From Phytoseiulus persimilis (lineage: Eukaryota > Arthropoda > Arachnida > Mesostigmata > Phytoseiidae): 64,000 nucleotides of DNA. Position 1 is the stretch's first letter, and every line of letters starts with the position of its first letter. Under the pieces are notes generated by a model. It did not search any database. It saw only the letters and a program-made list of their open reading frames with translations, and was not told where the DNA came from. The stretch lies in contig CM075102.1 of NCBI GenBank assembly GCA_037576195.1, forward strand, positions 23,122,745 to 23,186,744. Direction: 5' to 3'. A program made the translations under genes and the position numbers. Of this stretch, positions 61,401-64,000 are shown in pieces.

Positions 61401-64000
61401 GCCAGAAACGCCGCAGGTCCCAGTGAGCCATCCCTCCCGAGCAAACCGATCACTGCCAAGCCGCTCAAGGAGAAGCCGAAGCTGCACTTGGACGGCCTCT
61501 ACGACAAGACTATCCGTCTGAAGGCCGGAGAGCCTTTGAGGATTTCATTCCCGCTGACTGGTTCGCCTACTCCTACTGTCAGCTGGCAGTGCGGAGGAGC
61601 TGACATCTCACCGACGAATCGCATCGTCCACTCGTTCAAGGACGAAATCGTCAAGTTTGACATTCCGGAGACGAAGAGATCCGACACCAACAAGTATACC
61701 GTGACAGCCAAGAACGCTCACGGAGAAGACAGCGCCGTCATCGACGTCCTTGTCTACGACAAGCCTGGACCACCTCAGGGCCCGCTCGAGTATCCGAGCG
61801 TCCGCGCCAACGAGATCACGTTGAGATGGCGGAAGCCGTTGGACGATGGAGGCTCGGAGATCATCGGATACAAAGTGGAGAAGTGCGACGCAAACAGCGA
61901 TTTCTGGGCCTCTGTGCCCGGGTTCTGTCCAGGGAATCAACTAGAGTTCAAAGTCAAGGGACTCACCGAAGGCAAGAACTACAAGTTCCGCGTTCGCGCC
62001 GAAAACAACTTCGGAGTCTCCGAGCCCCTTGAAGGCAAGCCGGTCACCGCGAAGAATCCTTTCGACACTCCTGACGCTCCCGGACAGCCTCAAATCACCG
62101 ACTTCGGACGGAACCATTGCGGCCTCAAGTGGACGCCGCCGCTGAACGACGGCGGGCGTCCGATCGAGGGCTATATCATCGAGAAGAGGGAGAAAGGATT
62201 CCCGGACTGGACCAAGGTCAACTTGGCCCCTGTTCCCGGCACCGAGTTCGATGTTCCGAACCTCATCGAGGGCAAGACTTACGAATTCCGAGTGATCGCT
62301 GTGAACGAAGGAGGACCCGGGAAACCGAGCAAGCCGTGCGAGCCATTCCTCGCCAGAGATCCCAAATGTGAGTACCTTTCTTCAGATCTTCGAGAGACTT
62401 GCGAGAGAAAACCTCGAGCGAGGGAGGAGTGATGGAGTTTCCCCATCTCGATGGTTCCCGACCGCTCAAATAATTTTTTCCCGGGAATCCCTTGCAGATC
62501 CTCCCGGCGCTCCGGACAAGCCCCGCGTGGACAAAGTCACCAAGGACTCGTGCAAACTCTCGTGGAATAAACCGCGTGAAGACGGAGGTTCCAGGATCAA
62601 GGGCTACATAATCGAGAAACGTAAGAAGAGCGACAAGGATTGGAGTCGGGCGAACGCCATCCTATGCCCGGACCTCACTTATACGGTCCCGCACCTGAAC
62701 GAGGGCGACGAGTACGAGTTCCGGGTCATCGCCACCAACGACATCGGCGATTCTCCCGCTTCGCAACCGACCGATATCATCCGTATAGAGGAGCAACCGG
62801 ATCAGCCTCGGTTCGAGGCCGGATCCCTCAAGGATGTCACCATACGAGCTGGTCAGAATTTCACGCTGAACGCCAGGTTCACAGGATTCCCGAGGCCGGA
62901 GGCCACGTGGTCTAGGAACGATAACGAGATCGCCGTCGAGAAGGACATCCGTATCAAGGCGAGGACCGAAGATACGTTCGCCGAGTTCACGGTCACCAAC
63001 GCGAAACGCGAGGACGGCGGTCAGTACAAACTACAACTCAAGAACAAGCACGGTTTCGACACCGCCTACTGTAAAGTCACGGTGTTGGATCGTCCTGGAC
63101 CGCCTCAGAACTTCCGCGGTGAAGACGTGGATGGCGATGCGCTCACCCTGCGCTGGTCGGCTCCGAAGGAGGACGGCGGTTCTCCTGTGACGAATTATGT
63201 TCTCGAGAAGAGAGAGCACGGAACGAAGTCGTGGTCTCGTGTGGCCGGCTACGTGGTCGAGACCAACTACCGCGTCCGAGGACTCACGGTCGGCAAGAAG
63301 TACGAGTTCAGGGTCATGGCCGAGAACAAATACGGAACTTCCGATCCCACGGAGCTGGACGAGCCGATCCTGGCCAGGTACGGCTTCGATGTGCCCGGAG
63401 CTCCCGGAATTCCTCGCGGGATCGATTCATCGAACGACTCGATCACTCTCAGCTGGACCAAGCCGCGCAGCGATGGCGGCTCCCCGATCATCGGCTACAT
63501 GCTCGAGAGACGCAAAAAGGGCGAAAGCAAATGGCACAAAGTCAACAGCTATCCTCATCCCGAGCTCACGCTGCGGGCGGACAGTCTGATTCAGGACCAG
63601 CAATATGAGTTCCGCGTCGCCGCCGTCAACGCAGCTGGGCAAGGACCCTACTCGGAGAATTCGGACCTGATTTACGCCCGACCACCGCCTTGCAGGCCGA
63701 AGATCGATTCCGGATTCTCCATGCGCGACATTGTTGTCATGGCTGGAGATCCGTTCACGATTAGAGTTCCCTACGTCGGGATTCCGATACCCGAAGCCGA
63801 ATGGAGTGTCGTAAGTTATCATTTTCCGTTGTCAGTCATTCTGGTTGTTCCGATTCTGGTTCGATTCCTGTTTTGCTCTAGCCTCGATTGTTCCGAATCG
63901 ATTGTGTTGATTCCGAAGTCGTCTAATCACTTCCTACTCCGCAACAGAATGGCACCGTGAAGCTTCCCAAAGACGACGAGAGGATCCACACTGAAATCGA
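28016..64000 (+). CDS. bt: Twitchin (bent/unc-22), giant Ig/Fn3 muscle protein; truncated at right edge
   Basis: 37 exons were placed by GT-AG borders, phase and homology, about 20.06 kb of coding sequence: 28016-28129, 28267-28462, 39153-39797, 39892-40102, 40242-40401, 40488-41051, 41195-41809, 41909-42132, 42306-43013, 43188-43421, 44076-44188, 44320-44494, 44601-44906, 45474-45744, 45869-46295, 46420-46544, 46648-48137, 48252-48831, 48950-49531, 49889-50191, 50300-51190, 51285-53954, 54047-54931, 55019-55683, 55810-56029, 56133-57014, 57101-57688, 57802-58101, 58202-58422, 58529-58880, 58958-59257, 59358-59633, 59743-60345, 60451-60835, 60959-62367, 62498-63810, 63948-64000. By eye there are about 30 Ig and 33 Fn3 domains, in repeating Ig-Fn3-Fn3 units. 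Twitchin runs along thick filaments near the A-band and regulates contraction and relaxation through its kinase. The kinase and last Ig domains are outside the window. Phase agrees everywhere except across the 10.7-kb intron after exon 2. Confidence 0.93.
29400..29450. repeat. Short perfect inverted repeat (hairpin)
   Basis: AAAATCGCGGAA at 29400-29411 is exactly complementary to TTCCGCGATTTT at 29439-29450, a 12-bp stem with a 27-base loop. A similar CGCGATTT-rich patch lies near 30030-30080. It may be the edge of a small foldback element. Confidence 0.5.
29432..29942 (-). pseudogene. Possible Gypsy-like RT/RNase H remnant
   Basis: On the minus strand, VVDDLIWLGDATAV resembles the VDD box of reverse transcriptases. 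Shortly after, in another frame, SSALAKSTLSHPG resembles the ALAxATLLxHP segment before RNase H in Gypsy elements. The two are closer together than in an intact element and in different frames, so this would be an internally deleted copy. Confidence 0.35.
30214..30221. repeat. Left target-site duplication of the MITE
   Basis: GTCCGAAG directly precedes the left terminal repeat and is repeated exactly at 30866-30873 after the right one. Eight-bp duplications are characteristic of hAT transposition. Confidence 0.9.
30222..30865. mobile_element. Nonautonomous hAT-type MITE built of GATTCGAATC palindromes
   Basis: A 644-bp element bounded by perfect inverted ends: CAGAGTTGGGCAGATTCGAA at the left and its exact complement at the right (the match extends to 23 bases), flanked by an 8-bp duplication, GTCCGAAG. 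Both arms are arrays of the self-complementary decamer GATTCGAATC spaced by a few bases, about ten copies in the left arm (to about 30453) and about six in the right arm (from about 30708). Inside are a second inverted pair (30455-30477 with 30684-30708) and direct copies of GGAATCACCCCTCCAGAGTT. It has no coding capacity and could fold into long hairpins. It lies in twitchin intron 2. Confidence 0.9.
30590..30670 (+). repeat. Direct repeats inside the MITE
   Basis: The word GGAATCACCCCTCCAGAGTT followed by GGGAAGTAATG occurs twice in tandem, with an inverted relative near 30509-30550, giving the centre of the MITE a nested hairpin structure. Confidence 0.65.
30866..30873. repeat. Right target-site duplication of the MITE
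   Basis: GTCCGAAG is identical to the eight bases at 30214-30221 and directly follows the right terminal inverted repeat. Confidence 0.9.
36098..36421 (-). other. Unrecognised protein-like open frame
   Basis: A 107-codon minus-strand frame contains LKPGQEFYGHPIGSY, a basic and helical stretch (IRLVEERRRLEEN) and an acidic tail ending DNVDQPN. The composition looks protein-like rather than random, but I recognise no family. It may be a fragment of a retroelement polyprotein. Confidence 0.25.
38218..38260 (+). repeat. hAT-like terminal end
   Basis: CAGTGGTTCCCTGAGCC followed by CCGTGGCC resembles the end at 5724. No inverted partner or duplication was found, so it is likely a truncated element. 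Confidence 0.3.
38643..38657 (+). other. Possible alternative twitchin first coding exon (MAADR)
   Basis: ATG in a good context (gcaacgATGG) opens MAADR and is followed directly by a donor-like GTAAAG at 38658. It lies about 500 bases before the Ig exon at 39153. The phase (0) does not match the next acceptor (needs 2), so this is only a candidate. Confidence 0.15.
39153..40401 (+). CDS. bt: Twitchin exons 3-5: Ig domains 2-4
   Basis: Exons 39153-39797, 39892-40102 and 40242-40401. Three I-set Ig domains follow a common plan: P-x-F-x-x-K-P, F/LEC, W-F or W-Y, then D-A/G-G-x-Y-K. Examples are ISWFHNG and EDAGKYKVVAKNELGE in the first, IKWFLNG and EDGGEYKVVATNAHGE in the second, and VTWYLGSKK and TEDGGSYKCNAMNELGD in the third. 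The last exon also begins Ig 5 (PTFTQKPKIV). Confidence 0.9.
40488..41051 (+). CDS. bt: Twitchin exon 6: Ig domains 5-6
   Basis: The exon completes Ig 5 (IILMEVHVKSK, DYTWFHGTS, EDGGMYKCTVRNSDGE) and encodes all of Ig 6 (PSFVEKPKIRAEND, ITWYREG, DAGIYKCNVKNTAGE). Both keep the Ig tryptophan and the D-x-G-x-Y-x-C motif. Borders are CACAG/GT and GAAT/GTGAGT, phase 1 on both sides. Confidence 0.9.
41195..41809 (+). CDS. bt: Twitchin exon 7: Ig domains 7-8
   Basis: Ig 7 runs from APVIKERPKV through VVWYKEN and KDKGVYKLMAKNTKGES. A lysine- and glutamate-rich joint (QKEEKKKEEPKGEKPK) leads into Ig 8 (TVIWYHNRTVI, EMSGSYSVEIKNEFGS). The charged joint foreshadows the KVEEKK repeat in the next exon. 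Phase 1 both sides. The following 99-base intron has no stop in frame. Confidence 0.88.
41909..42132 (+). CDS. bt: Twitchin exon 8: KVEEKK charged repeat
   Basis: About 74 residues made almost wholly of KVEEKK-type units with occasional R or I (KRVEEKKIEEKK), ending PPAPEKKPEEK. The DNA is a run of GTCGAAGAGAAGAAG-like units. It resembles a short, highly charged elastic or coiled linker, comparable in spirit to titin PEVK segments but with little proline. Confidence 0.88.
42306..43013 (+). CDS. bt: Twitchin exon 9: Ser/Pro/Thr-rich linker
   Basis: 236 residues starting RTGSIKRTGSVK and rich in S, P, T and short acidic runs. It includes a compact, possibly folded stretch (SKEDINNIYEALHHSSSGDH...SGSCTADDIANILRPF), proline runs (SPSPAPSSPLPT) and a DTTTTTTTSKKK tract. 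No Ig or Fn3 fold is seen. RTGS and RRSS motifs look like basophilic-kinase sites. Donor is GTTTGT, weaker than its neighbours. Confidence 0.8.
43188..44188 (+). CDS. bt: Twitchin exons 10-11: RRGS-rich linker and LDDKGQ motif
   Basis: Exon 43188-43421 reads APSRKPSIKEPEKVERKPSV...SSRRGSLRIEG...GRRGSIIMVADE, with repeated R-R-G-S boxes. Exon 44076-44188 reads KGVCLDDKGQMKKLRPGEV followed by a basic RRKSSVGLDLRRG stretch, recognisable in insect twitchins before the next Ig block. The intron between them is 654 bases and holds no recognised exon. Exon 11 ends phase 2. Confidence 0.8.
44320..44906 (+). CDS. bt: Twitchin exons 12-13: Ig 9 and charged helix
   Basis: Exon 44320-44494 starts TSEDGRVDMPSTPLQP and runs into Ig 9 (PPVIVDFQENN, VEGNPAPQFRFYK). 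Exon 44601-44906 completes it (IYEGGRYKVVTDG, NDEGKYTVTAYNCHGED) and continues DFRAMLQRRQYGKWGKDKED followed by a Lys/Glu helix, exactly as in insect twitchin. The acceptor at 44320 was chosen because it restores frame with exon 11 (phase 2) and has a pyrimidine tract. Confidence 0.85.
45474..46544 (+). CDS. bt: Twitchin exons 14-16: Ig 10-12
   Basis: Exons 45474-45744, 45869-46295 and 46420-46544. Ig 10 has KARFEAVFSKN and KWFKNRQELF; Ig 11 has LECTCNSGKAQVQWYKND and EDNGEYSCKIVHS; Ig 12 has LECEVDEWEAPVQWFKDG and ADEGQYMCKTNAEE. The third domain is split between exons 15 and 16, phase 2 to 1. Confidence 0.88.
46648..48137 (+). CDS. bt: Twitchin exon 17: Ig 13-14, Fn3 1-2, Ig 15
   Basis: A 1490-nt exon. 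Ig 13 starts PANRWQKKLKDTTGLERQD with IKWYKNGQEV. A cysteine-bearing Ig-like domain follows (APVIKPEKTDYAFDQGKQFV). Then come the first two Fn3 domains (CKLAWKPPKDDGGCPISHYV; VDLKWDPPTSDGGAPIEEYI) and Ig 15 (FVKPYIIGDGVKGMMVKKG, VTWTLNGKEV). This is the start of the Ig-Fn3-Fn3 super-repeat. The following 114-base intron has no in-frame stop. Confidence 0.9.
48252..48831 (+). CDS. bt: Twitchin exon 18: Fn3 3-4
   Basis: Two Fn3 domains: AEISWKPPEDTGGSELKSYV with YKFRVKAVNKEGSSEPL, then VELKWDKPETDGGRPILHYV with VQFRVRAVNKAGQSQP. It ends HVVKHRNR, the usual joint before the next Ig, in phase 1. Confidence 0.9.
48950..49531 (+). CDS. bt: Twitchin exon 19: Ig 16 and Fn3 5
   Basis: Ig 16 starts LKPRIDRTNLKTVIIKTGRN with VKWTLNDTEV and QTGKYTITATNRNG. 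Fn3 5 follows (CKLKWNPPEDDGGKPIQYYE, YMFRCVAVNDEGESEP). Ends KDPWG in phase 1; the next intron, 357 bases, is long for this part of the gene. Confidence 0.9.
49889..50191 (+). CDS. bt: Twitchin exon 20: Fn3 6
   Basis: A single Fn3 domain: VQLQWEPPKSDGGAPIEKYI and MQFRVIAINKGGASEPSEA. Both borders are in phase 1, so the exon is a symmetric 1-1 module. Confidence 0.9.
50300..51190 (+). CDS. bt: Twitchin exon 21: Ig 17, Fn3 7-8
   Basis: A complete super-repeat unit. Ig 17 has LKPYIDRTNLITTMVKKGKP and ISWLLKGTEV. Fn3 7 has CKLKWNKPEDDGGKPIQAYI and Fn3 8 has VDLKWTPPKNDGGAAITGYL with YQFRVKAINKAGPGEPSEP. Phase 1-1 exon. Confidence 0.9.
51285..53954 (+). CDS. bt: Twitchin exon 22: three fused super-repeats (Ig 18-20, Fn3 9-14)
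   Basis: A 2670-nt exon with three consecutive Ig-Fn3-Fn3 units: Ig domains start LAPRILREKLENVTVRAGHL, LKPRIDRTNLKTVIVKTGQT and LAPKIDRTNLKNIVIRNGQG. Introns present at the unit borders elsewhere are missing here, so three ancestral units were fused by intron loss or never split. The sequence has very high GC at third codon positions. Phase 1-1. Confidence 0.92.
54047..54931 (+). CDS. bt: Twitchin exon 23: Ig 21, Fn3 15-16
   Basis: A full unit: Ig 21 (IPSVDRLGLKDITLRAGQTL, SKSWFRENEQL), Fn3 15 (CKLKWKPPLDDGGMPLDGYV) and Fn3 16 (MTVKWEPPLKDGGNPIQSYI). Its first linker residues (IPSVDRL) diverge from the usual xAPKIDR start. Phase 1-1. Confidence 0.9.
55019..56029 (+). CDS. bt: Twitchin exons 24-25: Ig 22, Fn3 17-18
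   Basis: Exons 55019-55683 and 55810-56029. Ig 22 starts APKIDRRNLRPVTIRVGQVF with CTWMLEKKEV; Fn3 17 has CHLAWKKPKDDGGEPIDHYL. Fn3 18 is interrupted by a phase-0 intron within VDLKWTAPES/DGGAPISHYV, an unusual intra-domain position in this gene. Confidence 0.88.
56133..57014 (+). CDS. bt: Twitchin exon 26: Ig 23, Fn3 19-20
   Basis: A full unit: Ig 23 (APRIDRKNLNELKIKVGEPI, VQWLLNEKEI), Fn3 19 (CKLAWKPPKDTGGMPLDGYV) and Fn3 20 (VDLEWKKPADDGGAPIEKYV). Phase 1-1. Confidence 0.9.
57101..58101 (+). CDS. bt: Twitchin exons 27-28: Ig 24, Fn3 21-22
   Basis: Exon 57101-57688 carries Ig 24 (APKIDRTNLEKIRIRAGQNF, TTWSLKGAKV) and Fn3 21 (CTLKWKPPSDDGGVPIDHYV). Exon 57802-58101 carries Fn3 22 (VQLKWTAPESDGGSPITGYV, YEFRVVPVNKGGRGEPSDS). 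Both are phase 1-1. Confidence 0.9.
58202..58880 (+). CDS. bt: Twitchin exons 29-30: Ig 25, Fn3 23
   Basis: Exon 58202-58422 holds most of Ig 25 (APKIGPMSDIKIKAGKNWEL). The usual Ig tryptophan position reads TKFDMGGN, so it is divergent. A phase-0 intron splits the domain before VATNVNGTDR. Exon 58529-58880 finishes it and adds Fn3 23 (CELSWRKPKDDGGCNILHYV). Confidence 0.85.
58958..59257 (+). CDS. bt: Twitchin exon 31: Fn3 24
   Basis: A single Fn3 domain: VDLEWRAPRDNGAPIKEYII and YEFRIVAVNKAGPGEPSDPS. One glycine of the usual DDGG turn is missing (DNGAP). Phase 1-1. Confidence 0.9.
59358..59633 (+). CDS. bt: Twitchin exon 32: Ig 26
   Basis: A single Ig domain: APSLDLSALKDLKVKAGRPI, ATWTINGQPV and EDSGRYTLELKNEYGTA. 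It is one of the few exons here coding for one Ig domain alone; phase 1-1. Confidence 0.9.
59743..60345 (+). CDS. bt: Twitchin exon 33: Fn3 25-26
   Basis: Two Fn3 domains: AEISWQVPKDDGGCPISHYV with YQFRVAAVNEMGQSEYL, then VDLEWTAPKDDGGSPIQKYI with YEFRIVAVNQGGESEPSDPS. Ends CKPRKR in phase 1. Confidence 0.9.
60451..62367 (+). CDS. bt: Twitchin exons 34-35: Ig 27, Fn3 27-28, Ig 28, Fn3 29-30
   Basis: Exon 60451-60835 holds Ig 27 (PPKILTPMKEIKLREGDKLH, ITWTVNGKPV) and the first half of Fn3 27. A phase-2 intron splits that domain after NGGSDIT. Exon 60959-62367 completes it (GYVVEKRDKSGGGTWMPA) and carries Fn3 28 (IKIKWSPPANDGGSPIKGYD), Ig 28 (KPKLHLDGLYDKTIRLKAGE) and Fn3 29-30. Phase 1 at the end. 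Confidence 0.88.
62498..63810 (+). CDS. bt: Twitchin exon 36: Fn3 31, Ig 29, Fn3 32-33, start of Ig 30
   Basis: A third consecutive Fn3 (CKLSWNKPREDGGSRIKGYI) breaks the two-Fn3 rhythm, as known near the C-terminal third of twitchin. It is followed by Ig 29 (ATWSRNDNEI, EDGGQYKLQLKNKHG), Fn3 32 (LTLRWSAPKEDGGSPVTNYV), Fn3 33 (ITLSWTKPRSDGGSPIIGYM) and the first strands of Ig 30 (RPKIDSGFSMRDIVVMAGDP). Confidence 0.9.
63948..64000 (+). CDS. bt: Twitchin exon 37 (cut by window edge)
   Basis: After a CAACAG acceptor the frame continues Ig 30 (NGTVKLPKDDERIHTE) in phase 0 from exon 36. The exon runs off the right end. More Fn3/Ig units, the kinase and terminal Ig domains are expected to the right. 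Confidence 0.8.

Overview
This window is animal nuclear DNA. The genes have GT-AG introns, mostly 60-360 bases long in the dense parts. Homologues of an ALD-type peroxisomal ABC transporter, the proteasome regulator PI31, TMUB, WDHD1/AND-1 and the muscle giant twitchin can be read directly. The compact introns, an invertebrate-type twitchin and BEL/Pao and hAT relics suggest an arthropod, plausibly a mite. The species is an inference and cannot be proved from this window.

Layout, left to right. At 1055-1672 (+) lies a short intact PI31-like paralogue without the C-terminal tail. At 1955-2950 (-) is the first coding exon of an ABCD1/ABCD2-type transporter; the rest of that gene must lie left of base 1, so the short PI31 copy probably sits antisense in its intron. 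A TMUB gene starts at 7433 (+), and a complete PI31 gene (8626-9513) with its own poly(A) signal is nested in its first intron on the same strand. WDHD1 occupies 13328-17540 (+) in 11 phase-consistent exons totalling 3030 nt, from a WD40 propeller to a C-terminal HMG-box-like end. From about 18.7 to 23.7 kb is a decayed BEL/Pao retrotransposon, and near 26.8-27.65 kb a decayed hAT transposase of the CGGBP1-related type.

From 28016 to the right edge runs one very large gene, twitchin (bent/unc-22 family). I can place 37 exons, about 20 kb of coding sequence. The order is N-terminal Ig domains, a KVEEKK-type charged repeat, a Ser/Pro/Arg-rich linker, an Ig block, then repeated Ig-Fn3-Fn3 super-repeats. 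The kinase and C-terminal Ig domains lie beyond base 64000. Its second intron (28463-39152) is about 10.7 kb and holds mobile-element debris, including an intact-ended 644-bp hAT-type MITE (30222-30865) with perfect terminal inverted repeats, an 8-bp target-site duplication and arrays of the palindrome GATTCGAATC.

The genes are not an operon. They act in fatty-acid import into peroxisomes (ABCD), proteasome control (PI31), membrane-bound ubiquitin-like function (TMUB), replisome scaffolding (WDHD1) and muscle elasticity (twitchin). I see no tRNA, rRNA or CRISPR array. No wholly new system is evident. The most unusual items are the palindrome-loaded MITE, the PI31 duplication and nesting, two stop-free 3n introns in twitchin, and the unresolved splice phase across its giant intron.
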